Source of the DNA: an uncultured Polaribacter sp.
GTDB lineage: Bacteria > Bacteroidota > Bacteroidia > Flavobacteriales > Flavobacteriaceae
Length of the DNA: 35,613 nt
Direction of reading: 5' to 3'
Assembly (NCBI GenBank): GCA_937936695.1
Contig: CALHCK010000129.1
Location: forward strand, 1-35,613
Positions 1 to 11,062 of this stretch are shown here, piece by piece (positions within the stretch are counted from its first letter, which is position 1; each line of letters opens with the position of its first letter). The translations under genes and the position numbers were made by a program. The notes below the pieces were generated by a model. That model was not told where the DNA came from, made no database searches, and worked only from the letters and a program-made list of their open reading frames with translations.

Positions 1-594
1 TTTATAACACCAGAAAATTATACATGGAATTTTAAACCCATTCCTTTTTTTACATTATTAGCCGTTTCTTTAATTCTATTACCTTTTCAAACTAGTTTTG
101 AAGAATTATTGTTTAGAGGATATTTTATGCAGGGTATTGGTATTTTATCAAAAAATAGATGGTTACCATTATTTATTACCTCTGTTGTTTTTGGACTTTT
201 ACACGGAGCCAATCCTGAGATTGAAAAACTAGGGTATATTGCAATGGTTTTTTACATAGGTACAGGTTTCTTTTATGGTATTACCACTTTAATGGATGAA
301 GGTACCGAGTTGTCTTTAGGAATGCATGCAGCCAATAATATTGTAGCCGCTTTTTTTGTAACTACAGATTGGACAGTTTTTCAGACAGAGGCATTATTTA
401 TTGATACTTCAGAGCCTTCTGTTGGATGGGAAATGTTTTTTCCTGTTTTAGTAGTGTATCCATTATTACTATTTGTTTTTTCAAAAAAATATGGATGGAC
501 TAATTGGCAAGAAAAGTTAACAGGACTAATAACAAATCCTAAAGAACAATTACACACTACAGAAAGTATAATTGATAGTCTTGGAAAGGATTAA
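1..594 (+). CDS. CPBP family intramembrane metalloprotease, 5' truncated by window edge
   Basis: Frame 1 is open from base 1 (FITPENYTWNFKPIPFFTLLAVSLILLPFQTSFEELLFRGYF...), so the tracked ORF start at 109 is internal. EELLFRGY matches CPBP motif 1 (EExxxR); a later FGLLHG motif and hydrophobic segments agree. Confidence 0.85.
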   Translation, partial: FITPENYTWNFKPIPFFTLLAVSLILLPFQTSFEELLFRGYFMQGIGILSKNRWLPLFITSVVFGLLHGANPEIEKLGYIAMVFYIGTGFFYGITTLMDEGTELSLGMHAANNIVAAFFVTTDWTVFQTEALFIDTSEPSVGWEMFFPVLVVYPLLLFVFSKKYGWTNWQEKLTGLITNPKEQLHTTESIIDSLGKD

Positions 595-1666
595 GCTACA
601 TAAAGATTTTAGATTAAACGGAGTTGCTTATTCTTCTATTAAAAATATACTGTCTCCTAAACAAGACATGCCAATAGAAGTATATGAGTTTTTAGAAGAT
701 TGGTTTTCTAGAGAATATTTTATTAACGTAAATACATCTGGCTCTACAGGAAAACCTAAAACAATTAAATTACAAAAGCAGCACATGATAAACTCTGCTT
801 TAGCAACAGGTAAGTATTTTAATTTAGCTGCAAATACAAGTGCGTTGTTATGTTTACCTGTTACTTATATTGCTGGAAAAATGATGCTTGTAAGAGCTTT
901 AGTTTTAGGCTGGCATATAGATGTAAGACAACCAAATTCAACACCTCTTAGTACTACAGAAAAGCAGTATGATTTTGCTGCAATGATACCGTTACAGATA
1001 GAAAACTCTTTATCTAAAATACATTTAATTAAAAAAGTGATTGTTGGAGGTGGGGTAGTTTCTAAAAAACTACATACAAAATTACAGGGTATAAAAAGTC
1101 TTGTTTTTGCAACTTATGGCATGACAGAAACCATTACTCATATTGCCGTTAAACAATTAAATAAAATAAGTTATACGCCTAATTTTTATAATATTTTACC
1201 TAATGTAATCGTTTTTAAAGATGATAGAGGCTGTTTAGTGATAAAAGCAAATAAAGTATCTAACGATGCTATTTTTACAAATGATGTTGTAAGATTAATT
1301 TCTGATACAGAATTTGAATGGCTAGGTCGTTTTGATAATGTAATTAACTCTGGAGGAGTAAAATTACACCCAGAAAAAATAGAAGCAAAATTAGTAACTG
1401 TTATAAAGCAGCGTTTTTTTGTAGCTGGTATTGCTGATGAAAAATTAGGGGAACGTTTAATACTATTAGTTGAGCTAAAAGAAGAAGTAAATACTGTTGC
1501 CTTAAAAAATGAAATAGATAGGAGTGTAAAAAGATTACAATTACTTTCTAAGTTTGAAATACCTAAAGAAATTTATTTTTTAAAAGAATTTACAGAAACG
1601 GAAACAGGTAAAATACAACGTAGAGAAACTTTAAAAAAAATAAAGAACTCAATTAATAAAGGCTAG
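572..1666 (+). CDS. menE: AMP-binding enzyme, probable o-succinylbenzoate--CoA ligase (MenE-like)
   Basis: ANL-superfamily P-loop NTSGSTGKPKTIKL, YGMTET motif, C-terminal ETGKIQRRE. The probable TTG start overlaps the end of the upstream CDS. Confidence 0.75.
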   Translation: MIVLERIKLHKDFRLNGVAYSSIKNILSPKQDMPIEVYEFLEDWFSREYFINVNTSGSTGKPKTIKLQKQHMINSALATGKYFNLAANTSALLCLPVTYIAGKMMLVRALVLGWHIDVRQPNSTPLSTTEKQYDFAAMIPLQIENSLSKIHLIKKVIVGGGVVSKKLHTKLQGIKSLVFATYGMTETITHIAVKQLNKISYTPNFYNILPNVIVFKDDRGCLVIKANKVSNDAIFTNDVVRLISDTEFEWLGRFDNVINSGGVKLHPEKIEAKLVTVIKQRFFVAGIADEKLGERLILLVELKEEVNTVALKNEIDRSVKRLQLLSKFEIPKEIYFLKEFTETETGKIQRRETLKKIKNSINKG

Positions 1667-4106
1667 TATATTTATTAGGGTTGTATTCAGACATAATTTC
1701 ATATACTTTTTCAAAAATGTCTTCTGTAGATGGTTTCGAAAAATAGTCTCCATCTGTACCGTAAGCTGTTCTGTGCTGTTTAGCAGTTAATGTTGCTGGT
1801 TTACTATCTAAATACATGTAACCATCTTGCTTTTCTATAATTTCTTGCAAAATGTAAGCAGAAGCACCACCAGGAACGTCTTCGTCAACAATTAAGAGTT
1901 TATTAGTTTTGGCTAAACTTTTTACACAATCTTGATTTAAATCAAAAGGAAGTAAACTTTGTATATCTATAATTTCTATATCTATACCTACTTGTAATAA
2001 TTCTTTTGCAGCTTCTTGAACCAATCTTAAAGTAGATCCATAAGAAACAACTGTCATGTCTGTACCTTCTTTAACTGTTTCAACAACACCAATAGGTGTT
2101 TTAAACTCACCAAGATTAACAGGTAGTTCTTCTTTTAATCTATAACCATTTAAACATTCAATAACTATTGCTGGGTCATCACCTTCTAAAAGAGTATTGT
2201 AAAAACCTGCCGCTTTAGTCATGTTTCTAGGAACTAAAACATAGATACCTCTAACGTTATTAATAATACCAGACATTGGAGAACCAGCATGCCAAATACC
2301 CTCTAATCTATGACCACGTGTTCTAATGATTAAAGGTGCTTTTTGTTTACCAAAAGTTCTGTAATGTAATGTAGCTAAATCATCACTAAGAATCTGTAGA
2401 GCATACAACATGTAGTCTAAATATTGTATTTCGGCAATAGGTCTTAAACCTCTTAAAGCAAGCCCAATACCCTGACCGATAATAGAAGCCTCTCTTATAC
2501 CTGTATCAGCAACTCTAATAGCTCCGTATTTTTCTTGTAATCCTTCTAAACCTTGATTTACATCGCCAATATACCCTGCATCTTCACCAAAAATTAATAC
2601 TTCTGGATGCTTTTTTAGTAAAGCATCAAAATTATCACGCATAATAATTCTGGCATCAACTACTACTTTGTTTTTAGAATAAGTAGGTAATTTATCAGTA
2701 ACATTAAGTGCACTATAATCAGATTCACTATTTATTAATGTAGAATACTCTTTATGAGCAACAGAAAAGAAATTTTTAATAAAATTCTGTAATACTGCTT
2801 TTTCAGGAAATTTTTCGTCTTTTATAAAACGCAAACATTTTCTGGCTGTAGATAAAACATCTTTTTTACTAGGTTCTATAATCGTATTTAAATCAGAAAC
2901 ATATTTTTTAATAAAACTACCGTTTTTACTTTTTTCGGCAACTTTAATTAATATGTTAGAAACAGCGTTTACCTGATTTTTAAGTTCGTTTATATAGGCA
3001 TTCCACGCATTTCTTTTGGCGTTAAGAACTTCTTTTTTTATTGATTTATCTAAAATAATAAGTTCTTCTTCAGAATTTATAAAACGTAAAATTTCACCAG
3101 ATTCAGTTTCTAATTCAAAATCTAAAATCCAATTTCTCATTTTAACAAGACAATCATGTTCTTGCTCCCATTTTAGTCTTTCTTTAGATTTGTATCTTTC
3201 ATGAGAACCAGAGGTAGAGTGTCCTTGAGGCTGTGTTAATTCTTTTACGTGAATTAAAACAGGTGTGTGGTTTTCTCTAGCTATTTTGCCTGCTTGGTTG
3301 TAAATATCTACTAGTTTTACGTAATCCCAACCATTAACAACAAAAATTTCTAAACCATCTTTATTATCTTCTCGCTGAAAACCTTTTAAAACTTCAGAAA
3401 TACTCTCTTTAGTGGTTTGGTGTTTAGCATGTACAGAAATTCCATATTCATCGTCCCAAATACTAGTAACCATAGGTACTTGTAAAACACCTGCTGCATT
3501 AATAGTTTCAAAAAACACACCTTCGCTAGTACTTGCGTTACCAATGGTACCCCAAGCAACTTCGTTACCATTAATAGAAAAGTTAGTTTTGTGTTTTACT
3601 CCTTTTTCGTTTCTATATATTTTAGAAGCTTCTGCCAAACCTAACAAACGTGGCATTTGAGCAGCGGTAGGAGAAATATCTGAACTAGAATTATATTGTT
3701 TTGTTAGATCTTTCCAGGTACCATCATTATTTAAACTATGCGTTGTAAAATGACCTCCCATTTGCCTACCGGCAGACATTGGTTCTGCATTAATATCTGT
3801 ATGTGCATACAAAGCAGCAAAAAAGCGTTGAGGAGTTAACTCTCCAATAGCCATCATAAAAGTTTGGTCTCTGTAGTAACCAGATCTAAAATCGCCTTTT
3901 TTAAAAGCTTTAGCCATTGCTAATTGAGGCACTTCTTTACCATCACCAAAAATACCAAACTTAGCTTTTCCTGTTAAAACTTCTCTACGTCCTAACAAAC
4001 TACACTCTCTACTCATTTTTGCAAACTTGTAATCATTTAAAACTTCTGTTTTAAAATCTTCAAAAGAAAGTTTTTGTTTGTTTTCTGCAGATATTTCTTG
4101 AAGCAT
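1653..4106 (-). CDS. 2-oxoacid (branched-chain type) dehydrogenase E1, alpha and beta subunits fused
   Basis: The N-terminal half resembles TPP-dependent E1 alpha (GRQMGGHFTTHS, GNASTSEGVFFE) and the C-terminal half E1 beta (VLIFGEDAGYIGDVNQGLEGLQEKYG, DTGIREASIIGQGIGLALRGLRPIAEIQYLDYM). Likely ATG at 4106; the ORF track extends to 4166. Confidence 0.85.
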   Translation of the reverse strand: MLQEISAENKQKLSFEDFKTEVLNDYKFAKMSRECSLLGRREVLTGKAKFGIFGDGKEVPQLAMAKAFKKGDFRSGYYRDQTFMMAIGELTPQRFFAALYAHTDINAEPMSAGRQMGGHFTTHSLNNDGTWKDLTKQYNSSSDISPTAAQMPRLLGLAEASKIYRNEKGVKHKTNFSINGNEVAWGTIGNASTSEGVFFETINAAGVLQVPMVTSIWDDEYGISVHAKHQTTKESISEVLKGFQREDNKDGLEIFVVNGWDYVKLVDIYNQAGKIARENHTPVLIHVKELTQPQGHSTSGSHERYKSKERLKWEQEHDCLVKMRNWILDFELETESGEILRFINSEEELIILDKSIKKEVLNAKRNAWNAYINELKNQVNAVSNILIKVAEKSKNGSFIKKYVSDLNTIIEPSKKDVLSTARKCLRFIKDEKFPEKAVLQNFIKNFFSVAHKEYSTLINSESDYSALNVTDKLPTYSKNKVVVDARIIMRDNFDALLKKHPEVLIFGEDAGYIGDVNQGLEGLQEKYGAIRVADTGIREASIIGQGIGLALRGLRPIAEIQYLDYMLYALQILSDDLATLHYRTFGKQKAPLIIRTRGHRLEGIWHAGSPMSGIINNVRGIYVLVPRNMTKAAGFYNTLLEGDDPAIVIECLNGYRLKEELPVNLGEFKTPIGVVETVKEGTDMTVVSYGSTLRLVQEAAKELLQVGIDIEIIDIQSLLPFDLNQDCVKSLAKTNKLLIVDEDVPGGASAYILQEIIEKQDGYMYLDSKPATLTAKQHRTAYGTDGDYFSKPSTEDIFEKVYEIMSEYNPNKYTSLY

Positions 4107-4207
4107 TTTTGGGAATTTATGGTTTTGCAAATATAGCCTTTTTAACCGATATGTAAAAACAAGCAATTTAACACTAGTTTTATGGTAAATTATTTACACA
4201 TTAAAAT

Positions 4208-7018
4208 TTATAAAAAACCACGTTTAAAAAAATTAATAATAGAACTAAAATTACCTTTAAAGGTAAAACGTATTTTTTCGTCATATGATTTTTGTGCTAT
4301 TTCCCAACCATTATTAGAATAAAGAGGAAAGTAAATTTCAAAAATTTGATGAACAAAATTAAAGCGTATTCCGTTTTCGTAAGCAAAAAAGACAGAAGCA
4401 TTTCTGTTTTTTACAAAAGCCACATCGTTGTAAAGTTCAAACCATCTCCATAACCCAATACTTGAGTTTCCTGCTACTAAAAATTGATTAGCAAACCTAA
4501 CAGGTAGTACCGATTTAAAAGCTCCTTCGGTAATTATAAATTGCTGACTAAAAATACCGCTTTCTTCAGATCGTCCTAAATATCCTAATTCAAATAAATA
4601 ATCATTAGAGCGGTCTAAACCAAAACTAAAATCGTCTCCTCTTGTGTTGTTTCTTAAAAAAGTACCTGCATAAAGTCTAAAATCTAATTGTGTGTCAGAG
4701 CTAGATAAAGACCTATAACGAAGGTCTAAAGCAGCTTTAGAAAAGTTTTTTGCAAATTCTGTACTAAAGTTGTATCTAAATTCTTTTATAATATTAGGGT
4801 TAACATAGTTGTATCTAATACTTAAAACAGAGTAATTATCTTTTTCAGATTTCACTTCTCCTAAAGGAACATCTTTATCTATATGTACTAATTTAGCACT
4901 TAAAGACTCTGATGTAGCATCTCTTAATGATTTTCTTTTAAAATTGATACTAGCAAAAGGTATTAAGGATTTAAAAGATAGGTTTGGAGCAAAGTCTGAT
5001 GTACCACCAGCAATACCATATGTGGTATTGTGAATTCTTGTTTTCTCGAAGAATTGACGATAACGGACAGAGAAATTACCAACTAAAGACCTACTTTTTG
5101 TAGCGTAATATGGAGATATTTTAAATTCTAAATTTCTTTTAATTACGGGTTTATTATGTAGTTTAACACCAAGAATTAAACCATTGTAAAAGTTATAGTT
5201 AAAGTCTGGTTGATAAAATAGTTGGTTGTAATTAGGGTCGCTAATATCTTCGTAAAAACATAATTTTACAGGTTTATTAAAAATTTTTCTATTAACTTTT
5301 TCCCAGTTGTCTAATGTATTTAATTCTGGGTATAAGTTTTCGTAATTTAAAACAAACGTATCAAAAGCACCTTTTTCAAATTTTACAACTTTTGTAGTAT
5401 CAACATTTGTAATCCATTTTTTTAAGACAATGTTTTTATCTTTAATACCATAAATAGCAACAGGAGATGTAATGTTTCTTTTGTTTTTTATAGTTACAGC
5501 CAAACTATCTTTTTCTTTTTTAATAGAGGTAATAGTATGATCTATTTTTTTGTTAGTTTTTATAAATTCATTAAAAAACCAATCTAAATTTTTGGGTGAT
5601 TTACCAGTAAGTAATTTTTTAAAGTCTTTACTAGAAACAATTTTTAATTGATTTTTTTGATAAAATTCCTGAATTGTTTCATTCAAGACGCTATCACCAA
5701 TATAACCTTTTAAGTATCTAAAACCCAAACCAGCTTTGTATTTATTTACAATTTTTCTATTAAAATTAGAAAGGGAGTCAGAAGGTGTTTTTAGAGCTTG
5801 GTCTAAAAACTTACGTGCTGTAAACTGATAAAAGAAAGGGTACTTGTCATTAAATTGTAGTTTTGTAGCATTAAAACTTTTTAAAAACCAAAGATTAGAA
5901 ATGTTACCTAGTAATTTAACCTCAGGATAAAATTTTTCTACATATTCTATCATCAAATAATTCTGAATTCCGTCTATTAACCAATAATCTTTTCTTTTAT
6001 TTAATAATAATGTGTTTTCTATGTATCTTTTGGTAAGCGCTTTAAACATGGTAATATCCCATTCAAAAGTATTAGAAAAAGGACTTAAAAATTTAGGTAG
6101 TTGATTCAATCCATAAATAGGACTTTTTCTTTGAGAGGCTTTGTCTATGTATATTTCTACATGAGGATATTTACCTAAATATTCTTGTAGAAAAAGTAGT
6201 TCTCTGTTTAAGATATTGGTAGTTAAATTAAAATTGAGTTTTTTAGAGAAAATATCTGTATGTATTGTTACTGTTTTGGTGGTGTATGTTTTTATTTGAG
6301 GCTCTTTATTAATACCTAAAATAACATCCGTTTTACTTTTACCTACTAAATAATAGTTTTTAAAATCCTCTTTTTGGTTTTCGTAACGGTATAAGTTAGT
6401 TTCTAATACGTATTCTTTAGGAATGTTTATTTCTATATTAAAGTCAGTTGCGGCTTCATATAAATCATCTAAATTTAAATTACTCATTAGTTGCCAACCT
6501 TTGTTACAAATAGCAGGAGTTAAATACCAATTTCTTAAATGATATCCTTTTTTTGTTTTACCATAGTTTGTAAAACGAGCATTAGGAATTTTTAAAGTAT
6601 AGGTGGCAGAAATTGTAACTTTAGTATTTGGTTTTAACGGTGTTTTTAAATCAATCTCTATAATGTCTGAATGATTTTCAACTTCCTTATAAAGTGCATT
6701 TTCAAAATTTACAGAGAGATTGTGTATTTTAGAATAGCCTAAATCTTTTTCTTTAGCAAAATAAAGATCTTTTCTGTAGTTTTCTATAAATCGTTTAGAA
6801 AGTGGTGTTTTTCTGTCTCTGTAAGCATTTGCCCAGTTATGAAGATATATTTTATTTAAAATACTATCAGAAGTATTATAAAAAATAAGCTCTTGCTGAA
6901 TGTTAATTTCATCTTTTTCTGCGTGTAAGTTAGCAGTTATTTTTGTTGCATTTTGTTGCCCAAATAAAAAGGGAGATACAAGAAAAAAAACAATAAATAG
7001 GTGTAAAAATTTATTCAA
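4208..7018 (-). CDS. M1 aminopeptidase-like protein with degenerate active site and C-terminal beta-barrel-like region
   Basis: 936 aa with signal peptide-like N-terminus (MNKFLHLFIVFFLVSPFLFGQ). M1-like N-domain with WLIDGIQNYL where WLxEGxxxY is expected. The last ~350 aa are rich in alternating aromatic/hydrophobic beta-strand patterns. Confidence 0.6.
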   Translation of the reverse strand: MNKFLHLFIVFFLVSPFLFGQQNATKITANLHAEKDEINIQQELIFYNTSDSILNKIYLHNWANAYRDRKTPLSKRFIENYRKDLYFAKEKDLGYSKIHNLSVNFENALYKEVENHSDIIEIDLKTPLKPNTKVTISATYTLKIPNARFTNYGKTKKGYHLRNWYLTPAICNKGWQLMSNLNLDDLYEAATDFNIEINIPKEYVLETNLYRYENQKEDFKNYYLVGKSKTDVILGINKEPQIKTYTTKTVTIHTDIFSKKLNFNLTTNILNRELLFLQEYLGKYPHVEIYIDKASQRKSPIYGLNQLPKFLSPFSNTFEWDITMFKALTKRYIENTLLLNKRKDYWLIDGIQNYLMIEYVEKFYPEVKLLGNISNLWFLKSFNATKLQFNDKYPFFYQFTARKFLDQALKTPSDSLSNFNRKIVNKYKAGLGFRYLKGYIGDSVLNETIQEFYQKNQLKIVSSKDFKKLLTGKSPKNLDWFFNEFIKTNKKIDHTITSIKKEKDSLAVTIKNKRNITSPVAIYGIKDKNIVLKKWITNVDTTKVVKFEKGAFDTFVLNYENLYPELNTLDNWEKVNRKIFNKPVKLCFYEDISDPNYNQLFYQPDFNYNFYNGLILGVKLHNKPVIKRNLEFKISPYYATKSRSLVGNFSVRYRQFFEKTRIHNTTYGIAGGTSDFAPNLSFKSLIPFASINFKRKSLRDATSESLSAKLVHIDKDVPLGEVKSEKDNYSVLSIRYNYVNPNIIKEFRYNFSTEFAKNFSKAALDLRYRSLSSSDTQLDFRLYAGTFLRNNTRGDDFSFGLDRSNDYLFELGYLGRSEESGIFSQQFIITEGAFKSVLPVRFANQFLVAGNSSIGLWRWFELYNDVAFVKNRNASVFFAYENGIRFNFVHQIFEIYFPLYSNNGWEIAQKSYDEKIRFTFKGNFSSIINFFKRGFL

Positions 7019-7057
7019 TTATAGATGAAATATTTTCGAGTAAGTTAGTAAATAAAA

Positions 7058-7091
7058 AAAAGCATAAAGCAATTTAGTGCTTTATGCTTTT
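7058..7091 (-). terminator. Rho-independent terminator of the LOG-family gene
   Basis: Perfect 14-bp inverted repeat AAAAGCATAAAGCA / TGCTTTATGCTTTT, followed on the minus strand by a T-rich run. Confidence 0.8.
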
Positions 7092-7096
7092 AAATG

Positions 7097-7804
7097 TTAA
7101 AAGTTAGGTTTTAACTTATATTTAGCGTAAAACTTGTTAAAATGATCTACTGCTTCTTCTGCAGTATCAACCACTCTAAATAAGTTTAAATCTTCTTTAC
7201 TAATATTACCTTCCTCTAAAAGCGTGTTTTTTATCCAGTCTAATAAACCAGCCCAAAACTTTTTACCAACCAAAACAATAGGAAAACGACCTATTTTATT
7301 TGTCTGTATCAATGTAATTGCTTCAAATAGCTCATCCATGGTACCAAATCCCCCTGGCATCACTACAAAACCTTGAGAGTATTTTACAAACATTACTTTT
7401 CTAACAAAAAAGTAATCAAAGTCTAAGCTTTTTCCAGGATCTATCCATGGGTTATCATGCTGTTCAAAAGGTAAATCTATATTTAATCCTACAGAAGTTC
7501 CTTTTCCTCGGTTGGCACCTTTGTTACCTGCTTCCATAATACCAGGTCCACCACCAGTAATTACACCAAAACCACTTTGAGTTAATTTATAAGCAACTTC
7601 TTCTGCTAATTTATAATACGGGTGTTCTGGTTTTGTTCTTGCAGAACCAAATATAGAAACACAAGGCCCTATTTTACTTAATTTTTCATATCCTTCTACA
7701 AACTCAGCCATTATTTTAAATATTGCCCAAGAATCATTTGTTTTAACTTCGTTCCAAGTTTTTGTTTGTAGTTTTTCTTTTATTTTTCTATCATCGTTCG
7801 TCAT
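7097..7804 (-). CDS. LOG family protein (TIGR00730-type Rossmann fold, cytokinin riboside 5'-monophosphate phosphoribohydrolase-like)
   Basis: GGGPGIMEAGNKGA and PGGFGTMDELFE motifs. Confidence 0.88.
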   Translation of the reverse strand: MTNDDRKIKEKLQTKTWNEVKTNDSWAIFKIMAEFVEGYEKLSKIGPCVSIFGSARTKPEHPYYKLAEEVAYKLTQSGFGVITGGGPGIMEAGNKGANRGKGTSVGLNIDLPFEQHDNPWIDPGKSLDFDYFFVRKVMFVKYSQGFVVMPGGFGTMDELFEAITLIQTNKIGRFPIVLVGKKFWAGLLDWIKNTLLEEGNISKEDLNLFRVVDTAEEAVDHFNKFYAKYKLKPNF

Positions 7805-7835
7805 GCTATATATTTTTTAATTTTATTAGATACAT

Positions 7836-10658
7836 CTAATTTAGTTCTTTTTTTAAAAACTTTGCAGTGTAGCTGGTTTTATGTTTGGCAACTTTTTCAG
7901 GTGTACCTGTAACTAAAATTTCACCACCTTTTTTACCACCTTCCATACCAACATCAATAATATAATCGGCTAATTTAATAACATCTAAATTATGTTCAAT
8001 AATAAGTACGGTGTTTCCTTTGTCTGCTAATTTATTTAAAACTTCCATTAATACTCTAATATCTTCAAAATGCAACCCTGTTGTAGGTTCATCTAAAATA
8101 TAAAAAGTATTACCAGTATCTCTTTTAGATAATTCTGAAGCTAGTTTAATTCGTTGCGCTTCTCCACCAGAAAGTGTTGTAGATTGTTGCCCTAGGGTAA
8201 TATAACCCAAACCTACATCTTTTATTGTTTTTAGCTTTCTATGAATTTTAGGAATGTTTTCAAAGAAGTTGGTAGCATCTTCTATGGTCATGTTTAAAAC
8301 ATCAGAAATAGATTTTCCTTTGTAACGTATTTCTAGCGTTTCTCTATTAAAACGTTTACCCTGACAAGTTTCACATTCTACCTGAACATCAGGTAAAAAA
8401 TTCATTTCTATAACTCTTACACCACCACCTTGGCAAGTTTCGCATCTACCGCCTTTTACATTAAAAGAAAATCTACCAGGTTTGTATCCTCTAATAGATG
8501 CTTCAGGTGTTTTAGCAAATAAACTTCTTATTTCAGAAAAGGTTCCGGTATAAGTTGCAGGGTTAGAACGTGGTGTTCTACCAATAGGAGATTGATCTAT
8601 ATCTATTACTTTATCTACATGTTCTAATCCTACTATTTTTTTATACGGCATCGGTTTTTTTACACCTCTGTATATATGCTCGTTTAAAATAGGGTACAGA
8701 GTTTCGTTTATTAAAGTTGATTTACCACTACCTGAAACACCTGTAACACATATCATTTTACCAAGAGGAAAATCTACAGAAACATTTTTTAAATTGTTTC
8801 CAGAAGCACCTTTTAAAGAAATTGTTTTTCCGTTACCAGCTCTTCTTTCTTTGGGTACAGCAATTTCTTTTCTGCCTGTTAAATAGTCAGAGGTAAGAGT
8901 ACTTTGTTTTGTTAAATCTGTAAAAGTACCTGCACTAACTATTTCTCCACCATATCTTCCTGCACCAGGTCCTATATCAAAAACAAAGTCTGCTTGTTCC
9001 ATCATATCTTTGTCGTGTTCAACAACTAACACAGAATTACCAATATCTCTTAATTTTACAAGAGAATCTATTAGTTTTTCGTTATCTCTTTGGTGTAAGC
9101 CAATACTCGGTTCATCTAAAATATATAATACACCTACTAATTGAGAGCCTATTTGTGTTGCTAATCGTATTCTTTGCGCTTCTCCACCAGATAATGATTT
9201 AGAGGTTCTATCTAATGTTAAATAATCTAAACCTACGTCTAATAAAAACTGAATTCTTGTTCTAATTTCTTTTAAAATTTCAGAAGCAATAGTTAATTGT
9301 TTTTTAGATAGATTTTGTTCTATTTTTTTAAACCAAGCTGCTAATTCAGTAACATCCATTTGTGCTAAATCACTAATGTTTTTATTAGTAATTTTAAAAT
9401 TAAGTGCTTCTGTTTTTAATCGTTTACCATTACAACTTGGGCAAGAAACTTCGTCCATAAAACCTTTTGCCCATCGTTTTATAGAAGTACTTTCTGCATT
9501 TTGGTATTGATTGTCTATAAATGCAATAATCCCTTCAAAATCAATTTTATATTTTCTGGTAACACCAACTGTTTTAGATTTTATTTCAAAAGACTCGTTA
9601 CCACCATTTAAAATAATAGATAATGCTTCTTTAGGAATGTCTTTAATGGCATCGGTAAGTTTAAAATTATATCGTTCTGCTATGTTTTGAATTTGTTTAA
9701 AAATCCAACTATTTTTTTGTTCTCCTAAAGGAGATATTCCTCCACTTTTTATAGAAATAGCATCGTCTGGTATAACTTTTTTTATGTTAATTTCATTGGT
9801 AATTCCTAATCCGTTACAAGAACCACAAGCACCTTTTGGAGAGTTAAAAGAAAATGTATTGGGTTCTGGGTTTGGGTAGGCAATACCTGTAGTAGGGCAC
9901 ATTAACTCTCTACTAAAATAACGAGGGCTATTTGTTTCTACATCAATAACCATCATTATATTATCACCAGAATATAACGCTGTTTTTATGGTTTCTTCTA
10001 ATCTTTTTTCTACAGATTCGTTTACCAATAACCTATCTATAACAACTTCTATATCGTGTGTTTTATAACGATCTAGTTTCATGCCTTTTTCAATTTCCCT
10101 AATCTCACCATCAACACGAACCCTAACAAAACCTTGTTTAGATATTTGTTCAAATAATTCTCTATAATGTCCTTTTCTAGATTTTATTAAAGGAGCTAAT
10201 ACTGCAATTTTTTTATTTGCAAAATCTTTTAAGATTAGTTTTCTTATTTGCTCATCAGAATAACTAACCATTTTTTCGTTGGTGTTATAAGAATAAGCAT
10301 CTGCAGCTCTTGCAAACAGCAACCTTAAAAAATCATAAATTTCTGTAATAGTACCAACAGTAGATCTAGGACTTTTGTTAGTTGTTTTTTGTTCTATTGA
10401 TATTACAGGAGATAATCCATCAATTTTATCTACATCAGGTCTTTCTAAGCCGCCTAAAAATTGTCGTGCATAAGCAGAAAATGTTTCTATGTAACGTCTT
10501 TGTCCTTCTGCATAAATAGTATCAAAAGCTAAAGAAGATTTTCCACTACCACTTAAACCAGTAATTACTACCAGTTTTTCGCGAGGAATTTTTACATCAA
10601 TGTTTTTTAAATTATGAGCTCTTGCTCCGTAAACTTCTATGTATTCTTGATCTTTCAA
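7836..10658 (-). CDS. uvrA: Excinuclease ABC subunit A
   Basis: [53 protein letters not shown], duplicated ABC domains, zinc-finger cysteines, C-terminal [15 protein letters not shown]. Start codon is TTG (10656-10658 reads CAA on +). Confidence 0.97.
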   Translation of the reverse strand: MKDQEYIEVYGARAHNLKNIDVKIPREKLVVITGLSGSGKSSLAFDTIYAEGQRRYIETFSAYARQFLGGLERPDVDKIDGLSPVISIEQKTTNKSPRSTVGTITEIYDFLRLLFARAADAYSYNTNEKMVSYSDEQIRKLILKDFANKKIAVLAPLIKSRKGHYRELFEQISKQGFVRVRVDGEIREIEKGMKLDRYKTHDIEVVIDRLLVNESVEKRLEETIKTALYSGDNIMMVIDVETNSPRYFSRELMCPTTGIAYPNPEPNTFSFNSPKGACGSCNGLGITNEINIKKVIPDDAISIKSGGISPLGEQKNSWIFKQIQNIAERYNFKLTDAIKDIPKEALSIILNGGNESFEIKSKTVGVTRKYKIDFEGIIAFIDNQYQNAESTSIKRWAKGFMDEVSCPSCNGKRLKTEALNFKITNKNISDLAQMDVTELAAWFKKIEQNLSKKQLTIASEILKEIRTRIQFLLDVGLDYLTLDRTSKSLSGGEAQRIRLATQIGSQLVGVLYILDEPSIGLHQRDNEKLIDSLVKLRDIGNSVLVVEHDKDMMEQADFVFDIGPGAGRYGGEIVSAGTFTDLTKQSTLTSDYLTGRKEIAVPKERRAGNGKTISLKGASGNNLKNVSVDFPLGKMICVTGVSGSGKSTLINETLYPILNEHIYRGVKKPMPYKKIVGLEHVDKVIDIDQSPIGRTPRSNPATYTGTFSEIRSLFAKTPEASIRGYKPGRFSFNVKGGRCETCQGGGVRVIEMNFLPDVQVECETCQGKRFNRETLEIRYKGKSISDVLNMTIEDATNFFENIPKIHRKLKTIKDVGLGYITLGQQSTTLSGGEAQRIKLASELSKRDTGNTFYILDEPTTGLHFEDIRVLMEVLNKLADKGNTVLIIEHNLDVIKLADYIIDVGMEGGKKGGEILVTGTPEKVAKHKTSYTAKFLKKELN

Positions 10659-10837
10659 ATGAGGAGTTTTTTTTCGGAAAAAGCAAAGTTAAAGAATACA
10701 TTTTTAATTAAAGAATGTTTAGCTAATGCATTAATAATTAGTTTTAATAACAGGTAAGGTTATTGTTAAAACAAGATTTTTAAATGCAGTACTATAAACA
10801 TAAAATAGTATCTTGCAGTAGAATTAAACATATAATA

Positions 10838-11059
10838 ATGATTGATACAATTCGGCATTTTTTTGAAAGAAATGGTTTTCATGTTTCTTCTAGATTAGCA
10901 GACAGAATGGGTATGAGAGCTTTAAACGTTAGATTGTTTTTTATCTATGTTACTTTTTTTACCATGGGATTGTCTTTTGGATTTTACTTAACATTAGCTT
11001 TTTTGTTAAAGTTAAAAGACATGTTATACACCAAAAGAAGTTCTGTTTTCGATTTATAG
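10838..11059 (+). CDS. PspC-domain-like small membrane protein
   Basis: MIDTIRHFFERNGFHVSSRLADRMGMRALNVRLFFIYVTFFTMGLSFGFYLTLAFLLKLK resembles the PspC fold. The ORF track starts at 10784; ATG at 10838 is more likely. Confidence 0.6.
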   Translation: MIDTIRHFFERNGFHVSSRLADRMGMRALNVRLFFIYVTFFTMGLSFGFYLTLAFLLKLKDMLYTKRSSVFDL

Positions 11060-11062
11060 CCT

